Of a stretch of DNA of 9,292 bases, positions 1 to 7,155 are shown one piece after another. Made by a program: the position numbers and the translations under genes. The notes below the pieces were generated by a model. It did no database searches and was not told the DNA's origin. It saw nothing but the letters and a program-made list of their open reading frames with translations. Position 1 is the stretch's first letter. Each line of letters opens with the position of its first letter. Origin of the DNA: REEB76 sp049698775 (lineage in GTDB: Bacteria; Pseudomonadota; Gammaproteobacteria; Natronospirales; REEB76); the NCBI GenBank assembly GCA_049698775.1, contig JBAVYM010000051.1, positions 1 through 9,292 of the forward strand, in the 5' to 3' direction.

Positions 1-63
1 CCCCCATCCGCGCCATTGGGAATCACAAATGGCTCCAAATCAAAGCATGGCACTTAGATGCCA

Positions 64-213
64 TATAGGGTACCTCTGAAAATCAGAGATTTTGATTTCT
101 GGGTAGGCAGAAATGGCCGAGAAACCGGAGTGTATATGCCAATACATGAGGATTTTGAGGCCATTTCTAACACCGTCAGAAAGCAAAAGATCAATTTTTA
201 GAGGTGCCCTATA
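64..213. mobile_element. MITE-like inverted-repeat element with TATA flanks
   Basis: A 142-bp element (68-209) is bounded by TATA at 64-67 and at 210-213. Its ends are inverted repeats: GGGTACCTCTGAAAAT (68-83) against GGGCACCTCTAAAAAT (209-194 on the minus strand), 14 of 16 matching. The inner ends of the arms also match perfectly: AGAAATGGCC at 109-118 pairs with GGCCATTTCT at 159-168. The whole is therefore two arms of about 51 nt around a 40-nt centre. The centre holds a small extra stem (TGTAT 131-135 with ATACA 142-146). No transposase is encoded. The layout fits a non-autonomous miniature transposable element; the terminal sequence reminds me of IS5-family ends, but that is memory, not a search. 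TATA is itself palindromic, so it could be a target duplication or part of the repeat. The folded RNA might also help end transcription from the glycosyltransferase gene, whose stop lies about 75 bp away. Confidence 0.6.
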
Positions 214-286
214 GTTACATAGTCTGTAATAATAGACACAGCCCAACGACAAGATAATCCAATCAAACCAGTACGTATTCTGCGAC

Positions 287-1507
287 TTATGCATGTTTTT
301 GCACAACAGACAGCCTCTTGAGTATTTGCATATAGCACTGACTTACGACATCCCAGTCAAACTGCTGGATAAGTTGCCGACGGTTGGCGATGGCGCATTG
401 ATTAAACTTATCGGCAGCTGATAGCACGTTTTGAACCGCTAGTGCCAATGCAGAACTATCCTGCTGTGGTACCAATACAACGTTGGACACGTCGGCAAAC
501 ATATCCCGGCTTGTGGCTAGATCAGACATGATAACCGGACAGCCACACCCAACGGCTTCGATACATACCAGCCCCAGACCTTCCTGATCACCCGACGTGG
601 CCTTTATGAACGGCGCCACAAATACAGCGGCACGCCGATACAAGTTGGGTAATTCAGTTTGCGATACCGCGCCGATGAAATTCACTTTTTTGTCCAGGTC
701 AAAGGTTTGCACTTGCGAACGCAGCGCCGCTTCCTCTGGTCCGAAACCCGCCACTGTTAGATAAGCATTTGGATGATTCGCCAGTATGGCTGGCATCGCC
801 TCTATCAAATAACGTAAACCCTTTTTTTCTACCAGCCTGCCAACAAACAGGATTTCGTCTCGCGAGCGAGCAACCGACGTATCGGGTGTAAAACGTCTGG
901 TCAGATCTACGCCCATGGGTTGAATCTCAACTTTTCCGATATCAGCGCCAATGTTCGCCAATTCGGTTCGCATTGCTTGACTTACCACCGTCACCGCAGT
1001 TGCACGGCGAACGACAAAGCACTTTAATACATTCATCCCCCAGCCATGCAAGGCAAACAAGTCGGCGCCGTGCGAAGTGACCAAGAATGGTGGTGTACGG
1101 CGCTCAATTAGGCCAAGCACCGCTATCAGCGCGCCTTGCGGCAACAGCCAGTGAGCATGAATGACATCGGGGCGCCAATTCCGGATCAACCGCCATGTGG
1201 CCCAAGCCTCCTTTAATAGAAAGCCCAGTACCAGCAGCCACTTCCATGGCTGGCGCTTGAGATTCGTAATGATGCCACCCTTATTGACCAAAGTTTCTAA
1301 ACTCGTGGGAGCATACCTGTATCGCTTTATGCATACGCCATCCATGACTTCTTCGATGGCAGCACCGGTAGCATGGGGACACAGTACGGTGACATCAAAA
1401 TCATCAATCAAGCGTCTGCACAATTCATGTACGAAGCCAGGCTCGTGGTCACCGGACCAACGTGGGTAAGTGGAGGTCAGAACCAGCAGGCGGGGCCGAT
1501 GGGTCAA
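287..1507 (-). CDS. GT4 family glycosyltransferase
   Basis: This 406-aa protein is a probable GT-B fold, retaining glycosyltransferase that moves a sugar from a nucleotide-sugar donor onto a surface glycan or lipid-linked precursor at the cytoplasmic face of the membrane. The N-terminal acceptor half starts with a Rossmann strand (LLVLTSTYPRWSGDHEPGF, 7-25), then HAHWLLPQG (117-125) and TSHGADL (144-150). The C-terminal donor half has FVGRLVEKKG (221-230) and the GT4 E-x7-E signature (E309 to E317 in EGLGLVCIE). The length is normal for the family. The start is TTG at 1507-1505: no ATG lies nearby, and GGAG sits about 7 nt upstream. It begins 2 bp after the methyltransferase stop, so the two are probably co-transcribed and translationally coupled. 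The sugar and acceptor cannot be read from sequence. It resembles glycosyltransferases of O-antigen, capsule or exopolysaccharide clusters. Local G+C is lower than in the pil genes. Confidence 0.9.
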   Translation of the reverse strand: MTHRPRLLVLTSTYPRWSGDHEPGFVHELCRRLIDDFDVTVLCPHATGAAIEEVMDGVCIKRYRYAPTSLETLVNKGGIITNLKRQPWKWLLVLGFLLKEAWATWRLIRNWRPDVIHAHWLLPQGALIAVLGLIERRTPPFLVTSHGADLFALHGWGMNVLKCFVVRRATAVTVVSQAMRTELANIGADIGKVEIQPMGVDLTRRFTPDTSVARSRDEILFVGRLVEKKGLRYLIEAMPAILANHPNAYLTVAGFGPEEAALRSQVQTFDLDKKVNFIGAVSQTELPNLYRRAAVFVAPFIKATSGDQEGLGLVCIEAVGCGCPVIMSDLATSRDMFADVSNVVLVPQQDSSALALAVQNVLSAADKFNQCAIANRRQLIQQFDWDVVSQCYMQILKRLSVVQKHA

Positions 1508-1509
1508 CC

Positions 1510-2319
1510 CTATTCTCCGCGATTAGACCATGATGCCGGCAAACTTGGCGCCTGATTGCTTGCATTTCCAATGATCTTATCCGAATGTTGCGGTTTATGA
1601 ATGAGATAAATCAGCGTAGGCGAAAGATTACGTAACCTTTCCAGCCAACGCGAAGGTAGCAGCGAAGCTACGCGTGCCAGCACGCCTTGCGGCCGTTCCA
1701 ATGCAACGAGCTCACGGAATGCCCGCGCATTGAGATTCTTATGTGGCAATCCGCTGGACTGCAATAGTCGGCGCAATTCTACTGGACGGAGTAAATCACA
1801 ATCGTATTTCTCGCCCCTCCCCGCAAGACGGACATACAGATCCCGCCACCCACGAGGAATCCAGCTCAGAAACGGGAGCGAAAAGTGCGGTTCGACTATC
1901 TGCCAACGACTTGGGGTGGCAAGGTAGATATATCCTCCTGGCGCCAACACTCGGCACAGCTCGGCTAAATGGCAGGCTTGCTGTGCTCTGTCACCAACGT
2001 GCTCAATCACATGATTGCTTATCACCACATCGAAAAATTCATCGCCGAATGGCAAATGCCGGCCATCATAAAGGTGGAATTGATACCCGCCGCTGCTGAC
2101 GCGTTGATCCTCGACATCAACCGCCCAGACGTCAAAACGCGGTGAAGTGAGTTCCGAGAAGTATTGTGCGATTGCACCGGATCCGGTGCCCGCTTCAAGA
2201 AGACGCGGAGCGGTCTCCCTCCCGGTCGGCAACGGTAATAGACGATGAATTTTCTCGGCTTTGGGTTTGCGCCCGCCCAAGTCGAGCGCGGCATGTGAAC
2301 TGTGCGTCATCCGCGACAT
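1510..2319 (-). CDS. class I SAM-dependent methyltransferase
   Basis: This 269-aa protein has a Rossmann-type methyltransferase domain. The SAM-binding motif I is LLEAGTGSGAI (40-50), the acidic post-I segment is VDVED (67-71), motif II is FDVVISNHVIEHV (96-108), and LCRVLAPGGYIYLATPSR (121-138) covers motif III. The pattern is that of the Methyltransf_11 group often found in polysaccharide clusters, where members methylate sugars or lipid intermediates; the substrate here is unknown. The C-terminal third (about 160-269) has a basic, Leu/Arg-rich stretch (LPSRWLERLRNL, 221-232) and could contact membrane or partner. The start could be ATG at 2319 or ATG at 2310 (residue 4); neither has a clear Shine-Dalgarno sequence. 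The segment ALDLGGRKPKAEKIHRLL just downstream looks like genuine protein, so the N terminus lies close to here. It is the first gene of a two-gene unit with the glycosyltransferase. Confidence 0.87.
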   Translation of the reverse strand: MSRMTHSSHAALDLGGRKPKAEKIHRLLPLPTGRETAPRLLEAGTGSGAIAQYFSELTSPRFDVWAVDVEDQRVSSGGYQFHLYDGRHLPFGDEFFDVVISNHVIEHVGDRAQQACHLAELCRVLAPGGYIYLATPSRWQIVEPHFSLPFLSWIPRGWRDLYVRLAGRGEKYDCDLLRPVELRRLLQSSGLPHKNLNARAFRELVALERPQGVLARVASLLPSRWLERLRNLSPTLIYLIHKPQHSDKIIGNASNQAPSLPASWSNRGE

Positions 2320-2379
2320 CCAAAATGATGATCCAATCGCCCCTACCCCTGCGAACTGAGATGAGCGTTGTTTCAGCCC

Positions 2380-2400
2380 CTTCCAAGGTTACCTAGGAAG
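2380..2400. repeat. 9-bp imperfect inverted repeat in the divergent intergenic region
   Basis: CTTCCAAGG (2380-2388), a TTA loop, and CCTAGGAAG (2392-2400) form a stem with one mismatch. It lies 61 bp upstream of the methyltransferase start and about 210 bp upstream of pilB. No T-run follows on either strand, so it is not an intrinsic terminator. It could be an operator for a dimeric regulator or an RNA hairpin in the methyltransferase leader. The function is unknown. Confidence 0.4.
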
Positions 2401-2545
2401 CACAAACGAAGGACATAGAATACTAGCCTTGTCCGCTTGCTGCCGGGCACGCCACGGGTTAAGGTCCTCCACCAGCTTTCAGGCGCAGGGCCAAGCCCCG
2501 GTTGGACATTTTTAAGCGATACCCTACTATGTCGGGGTCCGGTGA

Positions 2546-2554
2546 TGCTATAAT
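2546..2554 (+). promoter_or_regulatory. extended -10 promoter for pilB
   Basis: TGCTATAAT is a perfect extended -10 element (TGn plus consensus TATAAT at 2549-2554). The hexamer 17 bp upstream (ACTATG, 2526-2531) does not resemble TTGACA, so recognition would rely on the extended -10. Transcription would start near 2561 and give a leader of about 50 nt. The pilB Shine-Dalgarno AAGGA (2597-2601) lies 9 nt before the ATG. Confidence 0.6.
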
Positions 2555-2610
2555 TATGTTAAATAGAGTCACTTGCTTCTAGTTATCCGGTCGGTGAAGG
2601 ATTAAGAACT

Positions 2611-4323
2611 ATGGCTACCACAACCGTCAGAGTAAACCTGACCGGCTTGCCCCGGAGGCTGGTGGCCGACGGTATGCTCAATGAAGCACAGGCCATGGAT
2701 GCCCAAAGGGAAGCGGCGCAGGAAAAAATGCTGCTGATTTCCTATCTGGTGCGGCATAAAAAGCTCAATGCCCGGATGCTGGCCGTCGCCGCCGGTGATG
2801 AGTTCGGTGTGCCGGTGGTGGACCTGGACGCCGTTGACATGCTGCATGCCCCGCTCAAGGAAATGGAAGCGCAGATCATCGAGAAATACCATGTGCTGCC
2901 CCTGTTCCGGCGTGGCCGCAAGATCTTCGTGGGGGTTTCCGATCCGGCCAACATCCAGGCACTCGACGAGATCAAATTCAAGACCGGCCTGACCGTGGAT
3001 GCGGTGGTGGTGGAAGAGGACAAACTGGTGCGGGCCATTGAAGGTGCAATCCGTTCCATGGATGTCAGCATCGAAGGTCTCGATGAGGATCTCGGCGATA
3101 TTGATATCTCCGGCGAAGTAAACACACATAATCTCGACGATGAAAATTCGGACGTTGATGATGCGCCCATAGTCCGGTTCATCAACAAGATATTGCTCGA
3201 TGCCATCAACAAAAATGCCTCGGATATCCATTTCGAGCCTTATGAGCGTCTTTACCGCATCCGTCTGCGCCAGGACGGAATTCTGCATGAGGTCGCACAA
3301 CCGCCGGTGGCGCTGAATATGAAACTCTCCGCGCGTCTCAAGGTCATGGCCCGGCTGGATATTTCCGAGCGCCGCATCCCGCAGGACGGCCGCATCAAGA
3401 TCAGGCTATCCGCAACTCGTGCGATTGATTTCCGCGTCAACACCTGCCCGACCCTGTGGGGCGAGAAAATCGTGTTGCGCATTCTGGATTCCGCCACTGC
3501 CAAAATGGGCATTGATGCCCTGGGTTACGAGGGTTTCCAGAAAGATCTGTTTATGCAGGCGCTTTCGCGTCCGCACGGAATGATCCTGGTGACCGGCCCC
3601 ACCGGCAGCGGCAAGACGGTTTCGCTGTACACCGGAGTCAACATTCTCAATACACCGGACCGCAATATCTGCACCGCGGAAGACCCGGTGGAAATCCAGT
3701 TGCCCGGCGTCAATCAGGTCAACGTGTACCCAAAGGTCGGGCTCACCTTCGCTTCGGCATTGCGCGCGTTCCTGCGTCAGGATCCGGACGTAATTCTGGT
3801 GGGCGAAATCCGCGACTTGGAAACGGCGGAAATTGCCATCAAGGCCGCACAGACGGGTCACTTGGTGTTGTCCACCCTGCATACCAACGACGCACCCAAA
3901 ACGCTCTCGCGCCTTGCGGACATCGGCGTGGCGCCGTATTCCATCGCCACCGCGGTCAACCTCATCATCGCGCAGCGTCTGGCGCGCAAATTGTGCACGC
4001 ATTGCAAGAAGGCGGCCAAGATTCCCAAGGAAGCGCTGCTCAAGGAAGGTTTCACCGAAACGGAAATTGCCGGCAAATTGGAAATCTTCGAGCCGGTGGG
4101 TTGCAACCAATGCACCGACGGCTACAAGGGCCGCAGCGGCATCTATCAGGTCATGCCTGTTTCGGAAACCATGGGCCACATCATCATGCAAGGCGGCGGC
4201 GCCATGCAAATCGCGGAGCAAGCAAATAAGGAAGGCGTTTGGGACCTGCGTACGTCAGGACTCCACAAGGTCAGATCCGGTTTCACCAGTCTCGCGGAAT
4301 TGAACCGCGTGACCACCGAATAG
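2611..4323 (+). CDS. pilB: type IV pilus assembly ATPase PilB
   Basis: This 570-aa protein is a hexameric GspE/PulE-family ATPase that powers pilus extension from the cytoplasmic side of the inner membrane by driving PilC. The N-terminal MshEN-type region (about 10-150) binds c-di-GMP in some relatives. An acidic linker (about 155-185) leads to the N2 domain and then the motor domain. Visible motifs are Walker A GPTGSGKT (329-336), Asp box TAEDPVEIQLPG (355-366), Walker B DPDVILVGEIRD (391-402) and His box GHLVLSTLHTNDA (416-428). The tetracysteine zinc site CTHC (462-465) and CNQC (498-501) marks extension ATPases; retraction ATPases such as PilT lack it. Length matches PilB (about 565-575 aa). 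The start is ATG with AAGGA 9 nt upstream. It lies 26 bp before pilC. A GspE of type II secretion is less likely given the pilC-pilD neighbours, and no pseudopilin genes are seen. Confidence 0.97.
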   Translation: MATTTVRVNLTGLPRRLVADGMLNEAQAMDAQREAAQEKMLLISYLVRHKKLNARMLAVAAGDEFGVPVVDLDAVDMLHAPLKEMEAQIIEKYHVLPLFRRGRKIFVGVSDPANIQALDEIKFKTGLTVDAVVVEEDKLVRAIEGAIRSMDVSIEGLDEDLGDIDISGEVNTHNLDDENSDVDDAPIVRFINKILLDAINKNASDIHFEPYERLYRIRLRQDGILHEVAQPPVALNMKLSARLKVMARLDISERRIPQDGRIKIRLSATRAIDFRVNTCPTLWGEKIVLRILDSATAKMGIDALGYEGFQKDLFMQALSRPHGMILVTGPTGSGKTVSLYTGVNILNTPDRNICTAEDPVEIQLPGVNQVNVYPKVGLTFASALRAFLRQDPDVILVGEIRDLETAEIAIKAAQTGHLVLSTLHTNDAPKTLSRLADIGVAPYSIATAVNLIIAQRLARKLCTHCKKAAKIPKEALLKEGFTETEIAGKLEIFEPVGCNQCTDGYKGRSGIYQVMPVSETMGHIIMQGGGAMQIAEQANKEGVWDLRTSGLHKVRSGFTSLAELNRVTTE

Positions 4324-4349
4324 TCAGTCGAAGAGAATAGGGAGCCACC

Positions 4350-5570
4350 ATGGCAATCGCAGCCGTCAAACAGTCCAATTTTTTCTGGGAAGGCACCGAC
4401 AAGAAAGGTGCGCGCATCAAGGGCAAATCCATGGCCCCGAGCGAATCCGCGGTCAAGGCGGATCTGCGGCGCCAGGGCATTGTGCCCATTAGGATCCGCA
4501 AGGAAAGCATCCTGTCGGCAATGGGGCGCGGCAAGAAAATCAAATCGAGCGATATCGCGTTCTTCAGCCGCCAGCTCGCCACCATGATGACGGCCGGCGT
4601 GCCGCTGGTGCAGGCCATGGATATCATCGGCCGCGGCCATGCCAATCCGCGTATGCGCGACATGGTGCTCGGTATCAAAGCCGATGTGGAATCCGGCAAT
4701 ACGCTGGCGGACTCCCTGGCCAAGCAGCCACTGTATTTCGACAAACTATTTGTAAACCTGATCCGCGCCGGCGAGCAATCCGGCGCGCTGGAAACCCTGC
4801 TGGAAAGAATCGCCACCTACAAGGAAAAAACCGAGGCCATCAAGAAGAAAATCAAGAAAGCCATGTTCTATCCCGCCGCCGTGCTGGTCGTGGCGCTCAT
4901 CGTTACCGCCATCCTGCTGATTTTCGTGATTCCTGAGTTCCAGAGCCTGTTCCAAAGCGCCGGCGCCAACCTGCCGGCCTTCACGCAGATGGTGGTCAAC
5001 CTGTCGAAATCGGTGCGCCAGAAAGGCTGGTTTTATCTGGCTGTCATCATCATTTTGATTGTGGGATTCATTCAAGCCCGCAAACGTTCGCCAAGTTTCT
5101 ACGAAATTGTGGACCGCGTGACGCTGAAACTGCCGGTCATCGGCGTCATCCTGACCAAGGCCTGCATAGCCCGGTTCACCCGCACCCTGGCCACCATGTT
5201 TGCGGCCGGCGTGAACCTGGTGGAAGGTTTGACCTCGGTGGCTGGCGCCACGGGTAACATCATTTACGAAAAGGCTACCATCAAGATGCGCGATCAGGTG
5301 TCCACCGGCCAGCAACTGAATCTGGCCATGGCCCAGAGCGGCATCTTCCCGCACACGGTGGTGCAGATGATCGCCATCGGCGAGGAAGCCGGCTCCATTG
5401 ATACCATGGCTTCCAAAGTCGCGGATTTCTACGAGGAAGAAGTGGACAATGCCGTGGATGCCATGTCGAGCCTCATGGAACCGATCATCATGGTGATCCT
5501 GGGTATTTTGGTCGGCGGCTTGGTGGTGGCCATGTACCTGCCCATCTTCAATCTCGGCAACGCGTTCTGA
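4350..5570 (+). CDS. pilC: type IV pilus inner-membrane platform protein PilC
   Basis: This 406-aa protein is the polytopic inner-membrane platform of the type IV pilus machine. It contacts the PilB/PilT motors and feeds pilin subunits into the growing fibre. Two repeated T2SSF cytoplasmic domains are visible. The first begins at FFSRQLATMMTAGVPLVQAM (71-90) and the second at RFTRTLATMFAAGVNLVEGL (275-294); the internal repeat is obvious by eye. Hydrophobic segments at about 172-194, 225-241 and 375-398 give three transmembrane helices. GEQSGALETLLERIA (141-155) and its counterpart GEEAGSIDTMASKVA (344-358) are the conserved repeat ends. Length is normal. The start is ATG with GGGAG 5 nt upstream, 26 bp after pilB, so it is co-transcribed with pilB. 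A strong terminator-like hairpin follows its stop within 17 bp. Confidence 0.97.
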   Translation: MAIAAVKQSNFFWEGTDKKGARIKGKSMAPSESAVKADLRRQGIVPIRIRKESILSAMGRGKKIKSSDIAFFSRQLATMMTAGVPLVQAMDIIGRGHANPRMRDMVLGIKADVESGNTLADSLAKQPLYFDKLFVNLIRAGEQSGALETLLERIATYKEKTEAIKKKIKKAMFYPAAVLVVALIVTAILLIFVIPEFQSLFQSAGANLPAFTQMVVNLSKSVRQKGWFYLAVIIILIVGFIQARKRSPSFYEIVDRVTLKLPVIGVILTKACIARFTRTLATMFAAGVNLVEGLTSVAGATGNIIYEKATIKMRDQVSTGQQLNLAMAQSGIFPHTVVQMIAIGEEAGSIDTMASKVADFYEEEVDNAVDAMSSLMEPIIMVILGILVGGLVVAMYLPIFNLGNAF

Positions 5571-5586
5571 TCAGCATGCTTGCGCA

Positions 5587-5612
5587 GGGGCGCCGGCGGC
5601 GCCCCTTTTCTT
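5587..5612 (+). terminator. intrinsic terminator-like hairpin between pilC and pilD
   Basis: A perfect 8-bp all-G/C stem, GGGGCGCC (5587-5594) and GGCGCCCC (5598-5605), closes a GGC loop and is followed by TTTTCTT (5606-5612). A5586 and T5606 can extend the stem. This is a textbook rho-independent terminator shape on the plus strand; the minus strand has no downstream T-tract. Only 15 bp separate the T-tract from the pilD ATG, leaving no room there for a new promoter. It therefore probably acts as a partial terminator or attenuator, or marks the end of a pilBC transcript while pilD is read from a promoter inside pilC. Confidence 0.75.
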
Positions 5613-5627
5613 AAAAGGCCGGTTCGC

Positions 5628-6497
5628 ATGTATCTGGTGTCTTACCTCGAGACCGCGCCGCTGGCGTGGATCATAGTGGCGGTCTGCCTCGGCTTGATCA
5701 TCGGCAGTTTCCTGAACGTGGTGATTCACCGCCTGCCCATCATGCTGGAGCGAGAATGGCAGCATCACTGTGCGGAATTGAATGGAAATACGGTTGCCGC
5801 CGCGGAACCCTATAACCTGGTGGTTCCCCGCTCCCGTTGCCCCCACTGCGGCCGCCTGATTCGCGCGCTGGATAACATTCCGGTACTGAGTTATCTCCTG
5901 TTACACGGCCGCTGCCGCGCCTGCGGCGCGCATATTTCTGCGCGCTATCTGGTAATCGAACTGATTTCGGGGATTCTGTCCGGCTGGATTGCCTGGCGCT
6001 TCGGTTTCGGCTGGCCGGCGCTGGGCGCCCTGTTATTCACCTGGTCCTTGCTGGCGCTGGCTGCCATTGATCTAGAAAAGCAATTGCTGCCGGACAAGAT
6101 CACTCTGCCGGTCCTGTGGCTGGGTTTGCTGTTCAACCTGGGCCACACCTTCACTGACCTGCGCTCCGCGCTCATCGGCGCCGTGGCGGGTTACCTGAGT
6201 CTGTGGTGCGTTTATCATGCCTTCCGGCTGCTCACCGGCAAGGAAGGCATGGGCTATGGCGATTTCAAATTGTATGCGCTGCTCGGTGCCTGGCTCGGCT
6301 GGCAAAATCTGCCGCTGATCATCCTGATCGCCGCGGGTTCAGGCGCAGTGGTGGGCATCGGGCTTATTCTCGGCCGCCGCGCACAGCGAGACGTGCCGAT
6401 CCCCTTCGGTCCCTACTTGGCGGCGGCCGGCTGGATTGCCCTGCTCTGGGGACCGGAACTCATACGTAGTTATCTCGGCTTCATGCACGGCACCTGA
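5628..6497 (+). CDS. pilD: prepilin peptidase / N-methyltransferase PilD
   Basis: This 289-aa inner-membrane aspartyl protease cleaves the leader of type IV prepilins and methylates the new N-terminal residue. The N-terminal DiS_P_DiS domain has the signature GLIIGSFLNVVIHRLP (22-37) and the four-cysteine zinc site CPHC (71-74) and CRAC (96-99), which marks bifunctional enzymes. The peptidase aspartates are D148 (in AIDLEKQLLPD) and D212 (in GMGYGDFK, the GxGD motif). Several hydrophobic helices follow. I chose ATG at 5628, with AAAAGG (5613-5618) 9 nt upstream. An in-frame TTG at 5580 would add 16 residues, but it lies upstream of the terminator hairpin and would encode an implausible Gly/Arg-rich leader. 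It ends 4 bp before coaE. PilD may also process type II secretion pseudopilins if the organism has them. Confidence 0.97.
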   Translation: MYLVSYLETAPLAWIIVAVCLGLIIGSFLNVVIHRLPIMLEREWQHHCAELNGNTVAAAEPYNLVVPRSRCPHCGRLIRALDNIPVLSYLLLHGRCRACGAHISARYLVIELISGILSGWIAWRFGFGWPALGALLFTWSLLALAAIDLEKQLLPDKITLPVLWLGLLFNLGHTFTDLRSALIGAVAGYLSLWCVYHAFRLLTGKEGMGYGDFKLYALLGAWLGWQNLPLIILIAAGSGAVVGIGLILGRRAQRDVPIPFGPYLAAAGWIALLWGPELIRSYLGFMHGT

Positions 6498-6501
6498 ATC
6501 C

Positions 6502-7155
6502 ATGCTCAAAGTGGGCCTCACCGGCGGCATTGCCAGCGGCAAATCCGAGGCAGCAGCCATGTTCGCCCGCCTCGGAACGCCCGTGGTGGACGCCGACGCC
6601 ATCGCCCGGGAACTGACGGCTCCCGGAACTCCCGGACTCCAGCAGATGGTCATGGCCTTGGGTAGGCAAATTCTGGATTCCCGGGGCCAATTGGACCGTG
6701 GCCGCCTGCGCCGATGGCTATTCACGGATGCCGCACTCCGCGCTCAGGTGGAAGGCATACTGCACCCGCTCGTCGTCGCCCGGCTCCAAGGCAGCCTGGA
6801 CAGTTCCAAGGCTTCTTACGCTTTGGCCGTCATTCCACTGCTGGCGGAAAACCCCAAGGCCCGGGCGCTGGTGGACCGGATATTGGTGGTTGACTGCCCC
6901 GAATCCCTGCAGATCGCCCGGCTTATGTCGCGTGATGGCGAAAGCGAGGAATCAGCCCGCACCATGCTCTCAGTGCAGGCAGACCGGCAACAACGTCTGG
7001 CAACGGGAGATGATATTCTGTTTAATACCGGCGTTCTGACCGAGCTGACCGCCGGTGTGGCCAAGCTGCACAGGTTTTATCTGGACATCGCCGAGCATCC
7101 AATCCCAAAACGTTCGGCGGCACCGCGCCACGGCGTGGGCCTGAACGGGATATGA
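6502..7155 (+). CDS. coaE: dephospho-CoA kinase CoaE
   Basis: This 217-aa cytoplasmic P-loop kinase phosphorylates the 3'-OH of dephospho-CoA, the last step of coenzyme A synthesis. The P-loop is GLTGGIASGKS (5-15). VVDADAIAREL (28-38) holds the conserved Asp of the substrate site, VIPLLAEN (110-117) matches the family's VPLLFE segment, and VDRILVVDCPESLQIARLM (124-142) plus SRDGESEESA (143-152) form the lid and CoA-binding part. ATG at 6502 puts the P-loop at residue 5, as in family members; the reading frame extends upstream to 6436 inside pilD, but that extension has no family features. There is no good Shine-Dalgarno and the gap to pilD is 4 bp, so translation is likely coupled to pilD. 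The last 15 or so residues (KRSAAPRHGVGLNGI) form a flexible-looking tail. The 3' end overlaps zapD by 4 bp (ATGA). Confidence 0.96.
   Translation: MLKVGLTGGIASGKSEAAAMFARLGTPVVDADAIARELTAPGTPGLQQMVMALGRQILDSRGQLDRGRLRRWLFTDAALRAQVEGILHPLVVARLQGSLDSSKASYALAVIPLLAENPKARALVDRILVVDCPESLQIARLMSRDGESEESARTMLSVQADRQQRLATGDDILFNTGVLTELTAGVAKLHRFYLDIAEHPIPKRSAAPRHGVGLNGI

Larger units (their letters stand above)
2320..2610. other. divergent intergenic region between methyltransferase and pilB
   Basis: This 291-bp stretch has no credible gene. It contains the inverted repeat at 2380-2400, a G+C-rich segment around 2430-2516 with only weak local hairpins (GGGC-CAA-GCCC near 2488-2498), and the pilB promoter and ribosome-binding site at its right end. 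No T-loop or anticodon arm suggesting a tRNA was found, and no clear sigma-54 (-24/-12) site. I could not find an obvious minus-strand promoter for the methyltransferase. Confidence 0.6.

Noticed and set aside
40..306. An 88-aa minus-strand open frame across the left region
   Set aside because: It runs straight through the inverted-repeat element and overlaps the end of the glycosyltransferase gene. Its translation shows no family motif.
2195..2386. A 63-aa minus-strand frame (starting TTG) just upstream of and overlapping the methyltransferase start
   Set aside because: It overlaps the methyltransferase in another frame, and the methyltransferase frame already reads family-like sequence (ALDLGGRKPKAEKI) there. 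No known domain is visible.
2430..2516. Possible tRNA, small RNA or sigma-54 promoter in the G+C-rich part of the pilB upstream region
   Set aside because: No T-arm sequence or cloverleaf pairing was found, the GGCACG-like string lacks a matching -12 GC, and hairpins are only 4 bp.
2602..4221. Long antisense frames opposite pilB (2602-3300 and 3406-4221)
   Set aside because: They are His/Asp/Gly-rich shadows of a high-G+C coding strand with clear PilB motifs on the plus strand.
5580..5627. Upstream TTG start for pilD at 5580
   Set aside because: It would place the terminator hairpin inside the coding region and add a Gly/Arg/Ala-rich leader. ATG at 5628 has a proper Shine-Dalgarno and begins a normal PilD N terminus.
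6436..6501. Upstream extension of coaE inside pilD
   Set aside because: The 22 extra residues have no family similarity and would push the P-loop far from the N terminus, where CoaE proteins carry it.
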